Shown: positions 26,213-35,096 of the stretch, piece after piece
How the letters are laid out: every line of letters begins with the position of its first letter
How positions within the stretch are numbered: position 1 is the first letter of the stretch
Assembly (NCBI GenBank): GCA_043744375.1
Contig: JAYTUU010000034.1
Location: 15,838 to 79,837 of the forward strand
Reading direction: 5' to 3'
Origin: CAIYPH01 sp043744375
GTDB taxonomy: Bacteria; Pseudomonadota; Alphaproteobacteria; Acetobacterales; Acetobacteraceae
Length of the DNA stretch: 64,000 nucleotides
Notes under the pieces: model-generated
What the model was told of the DNA's origin: nothing
Seen by the model: only the letters and a program-made list of their open reading frames with translations
Databases searched by the model: none
Translations under genes and position numbers: made by a program

Positions 26213-28418
26213 CACCATGGGCGATGCAGTCGGCAGGCATACTCATAGTGAAGTCGATCCTACTGAACTACTGAACAACGCACTGGAAAATGAGCGCGCC
26301 GGGTTGGTCTCGGCGGCTCGGACGCAGATGGCAGCGCTGCGCGTGCGCCTGCCATCCTGGGAGGAAGTTCCCCTCCGCCTGGCTGAGAGCCATCGCCGTT
26401 CGGGCGACATCGAAGCCGCGATAGCCGACTACGAGGAGGTCTTGGAGCTCAGTCCCGGGCGCCCCGAAGCCCTGCTCGCGCTCGGCGCGCTACTGCTGCA
26501 ACGGGGCGAACTCGGACGCGCACAGGGTCTGTTCCTGCGGTGTTGCGGAGTGGCCCCCGATCTTTCACAGGCATGGGACGCGCTGGGCGCGGCATTGCTG
26601 TTGTCGGGCGACGTCGGCGCCGCCGAGTCGGCGCTTGCGGAAGCGCAAAGGCTGGAGCCGGAGAACATCGATATCGCCATCCGTCGGGCGGAAGCCGCAG
26701 CGGCGGCCGGCGACGCCGAGGGGGAGATGGCACGGCTCGAAGTGGCCGTGCAGAATGATCCGTCGAATGCCGCCATCCTCACCGCACTGGGTTTGCTCAC
26801 CGAACGCTATCGTGAGCGTGCCGAAGCGATCGATACGATCACGATCGCTTCGGCACTGGCGCCGGATCACGTCACCCCGCATAGCCTGCTGGCGCAAATG
26901 TTGACCCGTGCCAACCGAATTGCCGAGGCCCTATTGTGCCTCGAACAGGCAATCGCACTCGCTCCCGATGATCTGCACTTACGCAACAACCATGCGGCCA
27001 CGCTGGTCAGGCTGCATCGGTTTCGCGAGGCAAGGGATGAGTTGGAGGCGCTGATCGAGACCCATGGTCCGCAGTCCGGTTTGCTCTGCAACCTCTCCAA
27101 TGCCCTGGTCTCGTTGGGGTGCCAGGAAGCCGGTGCCGCCGTCGCGCGTCGCGCAATCGCCTTGGAGCCGACGCTCAACCTCTCCTGGCGGTCGCTGTGC
27201 AACGCCCTGCCATACTGCGACGACATTCGCGGAACGACCCTTCTCGAGGCATTGGCACAGGCCGGGAAAACGCTACCTCGCCGGCCGCATCCAGCATGGC
27301 GGAATGTCACGGATCCGGAGCGTCCGTTAAAAGTCGGGCTGTTGTCGCCCGCACTGAAGACCCATCCCGTTGGATGGCTGACGGTCGCCGGCTTCGAGAA
27401 CTTGGATCCCGGAGCCTTCGAACTCCACGGTCTCGCACCGATCTACCCGACCGATACGATCCACCGGCGCTTCCAGGCGATCGCGGCGGGCTGGCATCCA
27501 CTCGACCGCATGTCGTCGGACAACGCTGTAGACCATGTGCGCGCACTCGACCTCGACATTGTCATCGACCTCGGCGGTTATGGGGATCAGGGATTGATGA
27601 CCCTGTGCGCCCATCGGTTGGCTCCCGTGCAGGTCAAATGGGTTGGATCGCAGAACCATAGTTCAGGCCTGGCGGAGATGGATTGGTTCATCAGCGATCG
27701 GTGGGAAACTCCCGCGAACTTTGAACCATTCTACTCCGAGCGTCTTCTGCGTCTGCCCGACGGCTATGTTTGCTACAGTCCGCCTGCCTACGCGCCCGAT
27801 GTGTCGGTGTCGCCGGCGCCGCGTCAGGGCCACGTCACGTTTGGCTGCTTCAACAATCTGGCCAAAATTACCGAAACCACGATCGCAACATGGGCTGCGG
27901 TTCTGGTGGGCGTTCCCGGCGCGAAGCTGGTCGTGAAGTGCCATCAGATGGCGGATGCCGAGACCGCCATATGGTTGCGCGGGCGCTTCAGTGCATACGG
28001 CATCGATCCGGAGCGGTTGGATTTGCGCGCCGGCTCGTCCCACCGCACCCTGTTGTCCCAATACGGCGACATCGATATCGTACTCGACCCGTTCCCCTAT
28101 AACGGCGGCCTGACCACCTGCGAGGCACTGTGGATGGGCGTTCCCGTCCTCACGCTGCCCGGCGAAATCTTCGCCTCGCGGCATTCGGCCAGTCATCTGA
28201 GCAACGTCGGACTGCTCGACTGGATCGCGCGAGACCCCGCGGACTACGTCGCGATTGCCATTGCCAAGGCTGGCGATCTCGCCGCACTCGCGGCCCTGCG
28301 GAGCGGGATGCGCCCGCGCATGAAGGCAAGCCCGCTGTGCGACGCGCCGCGGTTTGGGCGGAATCTTGGAACGGCACTGCGTGACATTTGGCGCGACTGG
28401 TGCGTCGGACGAGCATGA
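26205..28418 (+). CDS. TPR/OGT-type (GT41) glycosyltransferase, possible flagellin glycosyltransferase
   Basis: A 737-residue protein with N-terminal TPR repeats (about 30-350) and a C-terminal O-GlcNAc-transferase-like domain of the SPINDLY/GT41 type (about 374-730). Marks include the domain start LKVGLLSPALKTHPVGWL and the sugar-nucleotide region DPFPYNGGLTTCEALWMGVP near 627-646. The same layout is found in FlmG, the Caulobacter enzyme that glycosylates flagellins using its TPR part to bind them. The gene follows flagellin, flbT, flaF and a TPR-methyltransferase and overlaps the next gene by ATGA. Function on flagellin is inferred. ATG at 26217 is an alternative start. Confidence 0.85.
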   Translation: MPDTMGDAVGRHTHSEVDPTELLNNALENERAGLVSAARTQMAALRVRLPSWEEVPLRLAESHRRSGDIEAAIADYEEVLELSPGRPEALLALGALLLQRGELGRAQGLFLRCCGVAPDLSQAWDALGAALLLSGDVGAAESALAEAQRLEPENIDIAIRRAEAAAAAGDAEGEMARLEVAVQNDPSNAAILTALGLLTERYRERAEAIDTITIASALAPDHVTPHSLLAQMLTRANRIAEALLCLEQAIALAPDDLHLRNNHAATLVRLHRFREARDELEALIETHGPQSGLLCNLSNALVSLGCQEAGAAVARRAIALEPTLNLSWRSLCNALPYCDDIRGTTLLEALAQAGKTLPRRPHPAWRNVTDPERPLKVGLLSPALKTHPVGWLTVAGFENLDPGAFELHGLAPIYPTDTIHRRFQAIAAGWHPLDRMSSDNAVDHVRALDLDIVIDLGGYGDQGLMTLCAHRLAPVQVKWVGSQNHSSGLAEMDWFISDRWETPANFEPFYSERLLRLPDGYVCYSPPAYAPDVSVSPAPRQGHVTFGCFNNLAKITETTIATWAAVLVGVPGAKLVVKCHQMADAETAIWLRGRFSAYGIDPERLDLRAGSSHRTLLSQYGDIDIVLDPFPYNGGLTTCEALWMGVPVLTLPGEIFASRHSASHLSNVGLLDWIARDPADYVAIAIAKAGDLAALAALRSGMRPRMKASPLCDAPRFGRNLGTALRDIWRDWCVGRA

Positions 28419-29476
28419 CGCCGCTGGTCGATGTGAACCTGTTCGTCCATAACGGCGCCGCCACGCTTGCGGCAGCACTGGACAGCGTGCTCGCACAGAC
28501 ATGGCCGTCGCTTGCGGTCACCGTGATCGACAATGCGTCGAGCGATGCGACGGCAGCGATCGCTGCAAGCTACGCGGCGGCCGACCGGCGCGTCACGCTG
28601 CGGAGCAACCGGGCGAATACCGGCCCGGTCATGAATTGCCAGCGAGCCTTCTGGGCCGGCAACGCGGAATTTGTCATGCCGAAGACGGCCGATGATCTGT
28701 TGGCGCCGGACTTCATCGCCGAGATCATGGAGGTCCTGCTCGCGCATCCACAAACAGCGATGTGCCATACCGCCGGCCTGGTGTTCGACGAAAGTGGCGC
28801 CGTGCGCTCGGTCTATCCGGCTGAGCATCGCCTCAACGCCGTCGGCGCAGACCCGCTCGAACGCGCACGCCATGTAATGACCCGCTACACCAGCGCCCCC
28901 TCATTCTGGGGGATCTATCGGCGCGCGGCGATCGACCGGCTCGCGACGATCCCCTATCGGGCTGGTTGGGACCATGTGGTGCTGGCCGAACTCGCTCTCT
29001 ACGGCGACATCCGCAGTATCGAGTCATTGCTGTTCTGGCGTCGCGACGGTGGCAAGGATGTCAGCCTCCTCGCGCGGGGGTGTTCGCAATACACGCAGCG
29101 CGGGCTCAGCCTAGACGACACCCTGGCGGAGCTGCGTTGGCGGACGCCGTTGGTGACAACCGCCTACGCGCATGTCGAACAATTCGCCGTCGCGCGGCTC
29201 GATGTCGCTGACCGCCGTCGCCTGATGGCCGACGTGCCGCGGATATTCCGGGCGCGCTGGTTGCCACTGATGCAGCGCGAGGCCGCGAATTTCCGTGCCG
29301 ATTTGCCGGCACTACTGGATGTCATCGCCGACGATCAAGGCGTTTCCGCCCTCTGGGCGACGCGCCATTTGCTCGACGCACTCACGGCTCTGGAGACGAT
29401 CCTGCCTGGGCAAGGGTTCGCCGCCGCCTGTATCGAGGTCGCGGCGCTCGCCGACGGATTGCGAATTCCCGCATGA
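28415..29476 (+). CDS. Family 2 glycosyltransferase
   Basis: A 353-residue GT-A-fold glycosyltransferase. The N-terminal nucleotide-binding part reads VNLFVHNGAATLAAALDSVL followed by VTVIDNASSDAT (about 7-46). A TADD segment at 91-94 sits where family 2 enzymes have their metal-binding acidic motif. No membrane helices are seen, so it is probably cytoplasmic. The ATG at 28415 overlaps the upstream stop (ATGA); a longer frame from 28388 is less likely. It probably adds a sugar in the same pathway as the neighbouring OGT-type enzyme. Donor and acceptor are unknown. Confidence 0.85.
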   Translation: MTPLVDVNLFVHNGAATLAAALDSVLAQTWPSLAVTVIDNASSDATAAIAASYAAADRRVTLRSNRANTGPVMNCQRAFWAGNAEFVMPKTADDLLAPDFIAEIMEVLLAHPQTAMCHTAGLVFDESGAVRSVYPAEHRLNAVGADPLERARHVMTRYTSAPSFWGIYRRAAIDRLATIPYRAGWDHVVLAELALYGDIRSIESLLFWRRDGGKDVSLLARGCSQYTQRGLSLDDTLAELRWRTPLVTTAYAHVEQFAVARLDVADRRRLMADVPRIFRARWLPLMQREAANFRADLPALLDVIADDQGVSALWATRHLLDALTALETILPGQGFAAACIEVAALADGLRIPA

Positions 29477-29504
29477 GTGACGGTGCAACCACCCGACTTC
29501 GCGC

Positions 29505-29888
29505 TCAGGATGAAGGGGCCCTTCCCGGCTCGCCCCCATCATGCGGAGAATCGGCCAGAGGATCCGCATGGCCATGCGATGCGCCAGGTTCGGATTTACC
29601 GGTATTGGCACTTGCCCGATACGCGGCCAACTGACGCTCGGTCGGAAACGATTGCTCGACCGCGCCACGCTCGTCGCGAAACTCGATCACGACGAGACCG
29701 AGCGTCGGGTCCAGGCGCAGTGTAGGATTCGGCATGGCCTGACCCGTAGCAACCGGGGGCGCCGCCCGATGGGGCTGCGTGGGTGCAGCGGTTGGTGGAA
29801 CCGCACGCGGCCCGACAGGAAAGCCCTGCCCGATCGGGGGAAGGGGGAGATCATTTGGCATCGGAGTCCACACCGTCGTCGATGGCAT
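29505..29888 (-). CDS. FlaG-like small protein (candidate flagellar accessory)
   Basis: A 127-residue protein with a Pro-rich N-terminal half and a compact core near residues 55-90 (LRLDPTLGLVVIEFRDERGA then a FPTERQLAAYR segment). That core resembles the FlaG pattern of a strand-forming Val/Ile stretch, a charged turn and an IP-x-E-x-x helix. FlaG proteins affect filament length in other bacteria. It converges on the glycosyltransferase gene and lies at the edge of the flagellin locus. An ATG at 29861 is another possible start. Identification is tentative. Confidence 0.5.
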   Translation of the reverse strand: MPSTTVWTPMPNDLPLPPIGQGFPVGPRAVPPTAAPTQPHRAAPPVATGQAMPNPTLRLDPTLGLVVIEFRDERGAVEQSFPTERQLAAYRASANTGKSEPGASHGHADPLADSPHDGGEPGRAPSS

Positions 29889-29899
29889 CCCGGCTGTTC

Positions 29900-29928
29900 T
29901 GGCACGGACAGTCGCGACTATGGCACGG
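29900..29928. promoter_or_regulatory. Twin TGGCACGG repeats flanking a palindrome
   Basis: TGGCACGG occurs at 29900-29907 and again at 29921-29928, exactly 21 bases (two helical turns) apart. The perfect 10-base palindrome AGTCGCGACT lies between them at 29910-29919. The element is just upstream of the FlaG-like gene, so it could be an operator. No sigma-54 promoter with correct spacing can be read on either strand. Confidence 0.35.
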
Positions 29929-29954
29929 CCAGGTTACTGAAAACTTAAGCCGTC

Positions 29955-30470
29955 CTATTCGTCATATGACATCAGGACATCGCACGGCACCGGCACGCGG
30001 CTACGTCCGTTGAGGAACGTCAGTTCGATCAACGCCGCCGCCGCCGGCACTTCGGCGCCGAGATTGCGCAGAAGCTGGATGGCCGCCGCCATCGTGCCGC
30101 CAGTGGCCAGCAGATCATCGACCACGACCACGCGCTGGCCGGGCAGCACCGCATCTTCCTGGACCTCGATCCGATCCGAGCCATACTCCAACGCATAGTC
30201 CAAGCCGATCGTCGGACCCGGGAGCTTGTTCTTCTTACGCACCATGATGAACCCACAGCCGAGCTTGAGGGCCAGCGGCGCCGCCACCAGGAAGCCGCGC
30301 GACTCGATCCCGGCGATCACGTCCGGCTGATGCTTGCGCACGGCGCGGGCAAGCCGCCCCATCGCCACCTGCCAGGCATCGCCATCCCGCAAAAGGGTCG
30401 AGATGTCGTAGAACAGTATCCCCGGCTTGGGGAAATCGGGAATGCCGCGGATATAGGTCTTGAGATCCAT
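29955..30470 (-). CDS. apt: Adenine phosphoribosyltransferase
   Basis: A 171-residue purine-salvage enzyme that makes AMP from adenine and PRPP in the cytoplasm. It has the family N-terminus (IRGIPDFPKPGILFYDI), the FIMVRKKNKLPG segment and the PRPP-binding loop VVVVDDLLATGGT near 119-131. The length is normal. The ATG at 30470 begins the conserved sequence; the in-frame extension to 30515 adds non-conserved residues. It is divergent from ugpB. Confidence 0.96.
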   Translation of the reverse strand: MDLKTYIRGIPDFPKPGILFYDISTLLRDGDAWQVAMGRLARAVRKHQPDVIAGIESRGFLVAAPLALKLGCGFIMVRKKNKLPGPTIGLDYALEYGSDRIEVQEDAVLPGQRVVVVDDLLATGGTMAAAIQLLRNLGAEVPAAAALIELTFLNGRSRVPVPCDVLMSYDE

Positions 30471-30633
30471 GATGCGCCGTTCCGTGTCTTGACCGGCACG
30501 GTGTACAGGCGGCACCCCGTCGACGGCAAGACGCGCATCGGACCAGCTTCACCGAACCGCCACAAATGTGTCATGTTGCGGCAACGGCGCCCGTCTAGGG
30601 AGGGCCGGCCACATCAGGTGAGGAAGTCAGCCC

Positions 30634-31962
30634 ATGAAGCGTCGCACACTCCTGGCCAGCGCCGCCGCCGCAACGGCGCTGCCGCAGGCCGTCTCCGCGC
30701 AGGCCAAGACCAAGATCGTCTTCTGGCACTCGATGGGCGCGGCCCTGGGCGAGGAGGTCAATCGGATCGCCAAGGAATTCAACGCCTCGCAGGGCACCGT
30801 CGAGGTCGAGGCGATCTTCAAGGGCACCTACCCCGAAACGCTGACCGCCGCCGTCGCCGCCTGGCGCGCCGGTCAGGCGCCGCATCTGGTGCAGATGTTC
30901 GAAGTCGGCACCGGCTCCATGCTCGCCGCCGGCCCGGCCGTGAAGCAGATTTGGCAGCTCAGCCAGGAGACCGGCATCGAATTCGATCCCAAGGCCTATC
31001 TCGCCGGCGTGCGCGGCTATTACAGCCTGCCCGACGGGCGCCTCGCCTCGATGCCGTTCAACTCATCGACCTCGGTGATGTGGTACAACAAGGACGCCTT
31101 CGAGAAGGCCGGGCTTGACCCCGAGAAGCCGCCGGCCACCTGGAACGAGGTCATCGCCGCCTGCCGCGCGCTCAAGGCGAAAGCCGCTACACCCATCCCG
31201 ATGGGCTCGGCCTGGCCGATCTGGGTGCATTTCGAGCAATACGCCGCCATGCATGACCTGGTCTACGCGACCAAGTCGAACGGCTTCGAGGGCCTCGACA
31301 CCGAGTTGAAAGTGAACGCGCCGGCTTTCGTCAAGCAGATGCAGCGCCTGCTCGACATGTCCAAGGAGGGTCTGTTCAAGTATGCCGGCCGCGACAACGC
31401 CGCCGATGCGATCTTCCCGTCGGGCGAAGCGGCGATCGGCTTCAACTCGTCCGCCGCCCGCGCCGCCATCGCGCGCGACGCCAAGTTCCGCTGGGCCGCG
31501 GCGATGCTGCCGACCGATCCGGAAGTGAACGCCAAACCGCTCAACTCGATCATCGGCGGCGCCAGCCTCTGGGCGATGACCGCGCCCACGCGCACGCCGG
31601 CCGAATACAAGGCCGTCGCCGAGTTCCTCAAGTTCATCGGCCGCCCCGACAACGACGCTCTGTGGCACCAGAAAACCGGCTACGTGCCGGTCACGCTGGC
31701 CGGCTACGAACTCTCGAAGCAACAGGATTACTACACCAAGGCACCCGGCACGGACCTGCCGATCCTCCAGCTCACCCGCGGCGAGGTGACCGCCAATTCG
31801 CGCGGCTTCCGGCTCGGGCGAATGCCAGAACTGCGCAACATCTTCTCCGAGGAACTCGAGAAGGGATTGCAGGGCCAGCAGGGCGCGCAGGCCGCGCTCG
31901 ATGCCGTGGTGACACGGGGCAATCGCGTGCTGCGCGACTTCGAGAAAGCCACGAAAGGCTGA
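30634..31962 (+). CDS. ugpB: Glycerol-3-phosphate-type ABC transporter, periplasmic binding protein UgpB-like
   Basis: A 442-residue periplasmic binding protein of the UgpB class, which captures sn-glycerol-3-phosphate or glycerophosphodiesters. The N-terminal signal has a twin-arginine-like start (KRRTLLAS) and a likely cleavage after VSA near residue 22. The mature part has UgpB marks such as FWHSMGAALGEEVNRIAKEFN. Start ATG has GAGGAAG upstream. It is the first gene of a complete four-gene importer operon. Substrate is inferred from family resemblance. Confidence 0.88.
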   Translation: MKRRTLLASAAAATALPQAVSAQAKTKIVFWHSMGAALGEEVNRIAKEFNASQGTVEVEAIFKGTYPETLTAAVAAWRAGQAPHLVQMFEVGTGSMLAAGPAVKQIWQLSQETGIEFDPKAYLAGVRGYYSLPDGRLASMPFNSSTSVMWYNKDAFEKAGLDPEKPPATWNEVIAACRALKAKAATPIPMGSAWPIWVHFEQYAAMHDLVYATKSNGFEGLDTELKVNAPAFVKQMQRLLDMSKEGLFKYAGRDNAADAIFPSGEAAIGFNSSAARAAIARDAKFRWAAAMLPTDPEVNAKPLNSIIGGASLWAMTAPTRTPAEYKAVAEFLKFIGRPDNDALWHQKTGYVPVTLAGYELSKQQDYYTKAPGTDLPILQLTRGEVTANSRGFRLGRMPELRNIFSEELEKGLQGQQGAQAALDAVVTRGNRVLRDFEKATKG

Positions 31963-31978
31963 GCAGAGCCCCTTCGGC

Positions 31979-32860
31979 ATGGAGCGGCGCACGATCTTCG
32001 GCGGCTGGGCGTTGCCGGCGGCCTTCGTGCTGCCGCAACTCCTGCTCACCGTGTTCTTTTTCCTCTGGCCCGCCGGGCAGGCGATCTACGGCAGCCTAAC
32101 CCGGCAAGACGCGTTCGGCCTGCGCACGCAGTTCGTCGGCCTGGAGAATTTCTCCGACCTTTTCACCGATCCGCTCTATGTCGAATCGATGTGGCGGACG
32201 GTGTTTTTCTGTGCCGCCGTCAGCGTGCTCTCAATGGGAATCGCGCTGCTGCTCGCCGTCTTCGCCGATCGCGACATCGCCGGACGCGGCATCTACCGCA
32301 CCTTGCTGATCTGGCCCTACGCGATCGCCCCGGTGATCGCTGCCGTGCTGTGGATCCTGCTGCTGCATCCGCAAATCGGCCTGATCGCGCATGGCTTGAA
32401 GGCGGTCGGCGTTGATTGGGACTACAAGATCAACGGCGGCCAGGCGATGCTGGTCGTCATCCTCGCCTCGGCCTGGAAGCAGGTCAGCTACAACTTCATC
32501 TTCTTCCTCGCCGGCCTGCAATCCATCCCGCGCTCCGTGATCGAGGCGGCGCGGATGGATGGCGCGCGCGGATGGCATCGTTTCCGCACCATCACCCTGC
32601 CACTGCTGGCACCGACGACGTTCTTCCTCCTCGTCGTCAACCTCGTCTATTCGGCGTTCGACACGTTCGGCACCATCCAGGCGCTCACCCATGGCGGCCC
32701 CGGCAAATCCACCGAAACGCTGGTGGTGAAGGTGTATCGGGACGGCGTGGTCAATCTCGACCTTGGCGGCTCGTCGGCGCAATCAGTCGTGCTGATGGTC
32801 GGCATTGTTGCCCTCACCATCATCCAGTTCCGCTTCCTCGGCCGCAGGAGCCAGAATTGA
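31979..32860 (+). CDS. ugpA: ABC transporter permease UgpA-like
   Basis: A 293-residue inner-membrane permease of the MalF/UgpA type, with six predicted membrane helices starting near residue 12. The cytoplasmic EAA loop reads VIEAARMDGARGWHRFRTIT (about 187-206). It follows ugpB by 16 bases and pairs with UgpE to form the channel. The length is normal. Confidence 0.9.
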   Translation: MERRTIFGGWALPAAFVLPQLLLTVFFFLWPAGQAIYGSLTRQDAFGLRTQFVGLENFSDLFTDPLYVESMWRTVFFCAAVSVLSMGIALLLAVFADRDIAGRGIYRTLLIWPYAIAPVIAAVLWILLLHPQIGLIAHGLKAVGVDWDYKINGGQAMLVVILASAWKQVSYNFIFFLAGLQSIPRSVIEAARMDGARGWHRFRTITLPLLAPTTFFLLVVNLVYSAFDTFGTIQALTHGGPGKSTETLVVKVYRDGVVNLDLGGSSAQSVVLMVGIVALTIIQFRFLGRRSQN

Positions 32861-32873
32861 GCGGGCGTCCAAA

Positions 32874-33701
32874 ATGAATGGGCGCACCGACTGGACGGCG
32901 CATATCGTCCTCGGCCTCGGCGTGCTGCTGTTCGTGCTGCCGGTGTGGCTCGTATTCGCCGCCTCGACGCAGGACCCGGCGATGATCGGGCGCGGCGAGT
33001 TGTCCTTCCTGCCCTCCACCGGCATTTCCATCTACGCAACGGTGCTGCGCGAGGGCTCGCCCGGCGTGGCGCCGGTCTGGCACTTGCTGCTCGTCTCCTT
33101 CGGCATGGCCATCGCCATCGCGGTCGGCAAGATCATCATCTCCGTGCTGTCGGCCTATGCCATCACGTTTTTCCGTTTCCCCTGCCGGATGCTGTGTTTC
33201 TGGACGATCTTCTTCACCCTCATGCTCCCCGTGGAGGTGCGGATCATCCCCACCTACGCGGTGATGGCCGGCTTCGGGCTGATCAACACTTTTACCGGTT
33301 TGACGATGCCGCTGATCGCCTCGGCGACCGCAACGCTGCTGTTCCGCCAGACCTTCCTCGCCATCCCCGACGAACTCGTCGAGGCCGCGCGGATGGACGG
33401 CGCCGGACCGCTGCGCTTCCTGAAGGACATCCTGCTGCCAGTCTCGGCGGCCAACATCGCCGCCCTGTTCGTCATTCTCTTTGTCTACGGCTGGAACCAG
33501 TATCTCTGGCCGCTGCTGGTCGCCACCGACCCCAAGCTCGACACCATCGTCATCGGCATCGTCAAGATGATCGGCGCCGATACCAGCGTGGAATGGAACC
33601 GCGTGATGGCAACCGCGGTGCTGGCGATGCTGCCCCCGGTGGCCGTTGTCGTGTTGATGCAGCACTGGTTCGTCAAGGGCCTCACGGAAGGCGACAAGTA
33701 G
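32874..33701 (+). CDS. ugpE: ABC transporter permease UgpE-like
   Basis: A 275-residue inner-membrane permease of the MalG/UgpE type with six predicted helices and an EAA loop (LVEAARMDGAGPLRFLKDIL, about 168-187). The ATG at 32874 lies 13 bases after ugpA. A longer in-frame start at 32805 would overlap ugpA and lacks conservation. It is followed by ugpC after one base. Confidence 0.9.
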   Translation: MNGRTDWTAHIVLGLGVLLFVLPVWLVFAASTQDPAMIGRGELSFLPSTGISIYATVLREGSPGVAPVWHLLLVSFGMAIAIAVGKIIISVLSAYAITFFRFPCRMLCFWTIFFTLMLPVEVRIIPTYAVMAGFGLINTFTGLTMPLIASATATLLFRQTFLAIPDELVEAARMDGAGPLRFLKDILLPVSAANIAALFVILFVYGWNQYLWPLLVATDPKLDTIVIGIVKMIGADTSVEWNRVMATAVLAMLPPVAVVVLMQHWFVKGLTEGDK

Positions 33702-33702
33702 C

Positions 33703-34773
33703 ATGGCGACGTTGAAACTGACCGATCTGCGCAAGAGTTTCGGCACCGTGCCGGTGCTGCACGGCATTGACCTCGAACTCAAATCGGGCGAGATGCTGGT
33801 CATCGTCGGCGCCTCCGGCTGCGGCAAATCGACCATGCTGCGCCTCGTCGCCGGCCTTGAGGAGCCCACGGCCGGGACCATCGAACTCGACGGAAAGAAC
33901 GTCGCCCGGCTCGATCCGGCCGAGCGTGATATCGCAATGGTGTTCCAGAACTACGCGCTCTATCCGCACATGTCGGTGTTCGACAACATGGCCTACGCGC
34001 TGAAAATCCGCGGCCTGTCCAGGGCCGAGATCGAAACCCGCGTGAAGGAAACCGCGGAGATGCTCGGCCTCGGCCCGCTCCTGGCACGCAAACCGCGCCA
34101 ACTCTCCGGCGGCCAGCGCCAGCGCGTCGCCATGGGCCGCGCCATCGTCCGCCACCCCAAGCTGTTCCTGTTCGACGAACCGCTCTCCAACCTCGACGCC
34201 AAACTCCGCGTCACCATGCGCGCCGAGATCAAGCGCCTGCAACGCCGGATGGCCGTCACCAGCCTCTACGTCACCCACGACCAGGTCGAAGCCATGACCC
34301 TCGGCGACCGCCTGCTCGTCCTCCACCAGGGCCGCGCGGTGCAGCTTGCCACGCCCATGGAAGTGTTCGAGCGCCCCGCGAACGTCTATGTCGCCGGCTT
34401 CATCGGCGCGCCGGCGATGAATTTCCTTCCAGGCGCGCTCAGCGATGCCGGCACCGCCGTGCAACTCGACCTCGGCCCCCGCATCGCCTTCGCCGACGGC
34501 CGCCGCCCCGGCGCCGATGGCCACCGCCTGACCATCGGCATCCGCCCGGAACATGTCGCTCTCGACCCGGCCGGCCTGGCGCTGGAAGTCGACCTGCTTG
34601 AGCCTCTCGGCTCGGAGACCGTGGTGATCGGGCACCTGCCGAACTGCGAGTTGCTGTCGGTGAAGCTGGCCAAGGAGGACGCCCACGGCGAGACCATGCG
34701 GATCAGCTTCCCCGCCGCCCATCTCCATGTATTCGACGCCGAGTCGGGATTGCGCGTCGACCCGGCACCCTAG
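33703..34773 (+). CDS. ugpC: ABC transporter ATP-binding protein UgpC-like
   Basis: A 356-residue ATPase of the MalK/UgpC group powering the upstream importer. Walker A GASGCGKS is at 36-43, signature LSGGQ at 134-138 and Walker B LFLFDEP at 154-160. A C-terminal OB-fold (TOBE) regulatory domain follows from about 240. Start ATG is one base after the ugpE stop. The length is normal. Confidence 0.93.
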   Translation: MATLKLTDLRKSFGTVPVLHGIDLELKSGEMLVIVGASGCGKSTMLRLVAGLEEPTAGTIELDGKNVARLDPAERDIAMVFQNYALYPHMSVFDNMAYALKIRGLSRAEIETRVKETAEMLGLGPLLARKPRQLSGGQRQRVAMGRAIVRHPKLFLFDEPLSNLDAKLRVTMRAEIKRLQRRMAVTSLYVTHDQVEAMTLGDRLLVLHQGRAVQLATPMEVFERPANVYVAGFIGAPAMNFLPGALSDAGTAVQLDLGPRIAFADGRRPGADGHRLTIGIRPEHVALDPAGLALEVDLLEPLGSETVVIGHLPNCELLSVKLAKEDAHGETMRISFPAAHLHVFDAESGLRVDPAP

Positions 34774-34973
34774 TCGGCGGCCACGATGCCGCTCATTGAC
34801 GGGCCGGGCATGCCTTCCTCCGCCTACAACGTCATCAGCGTGGACACTTGCCGGGCATCCAGGCCATCGGGAAAGACATCAGTGCTGGAAACCAATTGGG
34901 CCCCAGGCTGGCTCCGCTACTGGCAAGCGGGCGCGCGGGAGAAAGGCGGGCAAGCGGGCGCGCGGGGAAAAAT
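34774..34973. other. Intergenic region between ugpC and tRNA-Pro, with a short tandem repeat
   Basis: No gene is seen. An exact 18-base direct repeat (GGCAAGCGGGCGCGCGGG) occurs at 34922-34939 and 34949-34966, ending just beyond the 3' side of the tRNA. No integrase or other mobile gene is adjacent. Confidence 0.6.
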
Positions 34974-35050
34974 TGGTCGGAGTGAGAGGATTCGAACCTC
35001 CGGCCCCTGCGTCCCGAACACAGTGCTCTACCAGGCTGAGCTACACTCCG
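34974..35050 (-). tRNA. tRNA-Pro (anticodon CGG)
   Basis: A 77-base tRNA with the CCA end encoded. The acceptor stem CGGAGTG/CACTCCG closes perfectly, with discriminator A. The D-loop contains GCCTGGTAGAGC, the anticodon loop is TTCGGGA (anticodon CGG, reading CCG proline codons) and the T-loop is GTTCGAATC. It stands alone between ugpC and the LOG gene. Confidence 0.97.
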
Positions 35051-35096
35051 ACCGTGCGCGCCGTATAGACGCCCCCATCCCGGAGGGCAAGCGCCG

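Noticed and set aside
28130..28384. Small plus-strand frames inside the OGT-type gene
   Set aside because: Out-of-frame shadows of the glycosyltransferase coding sequence with Arg-rich translations.
30471..30633. Pho box upstream of ugpB
   Set aside because: TGTCAT occurs once, but no second repeat at 11-base spacing supports a PhoB site.
34974..35050. Prophage or island attachment at tRNA-Pro
   Set aside because: No integrase, no displaced tRNA fragment and only ordinary genes on both sides.
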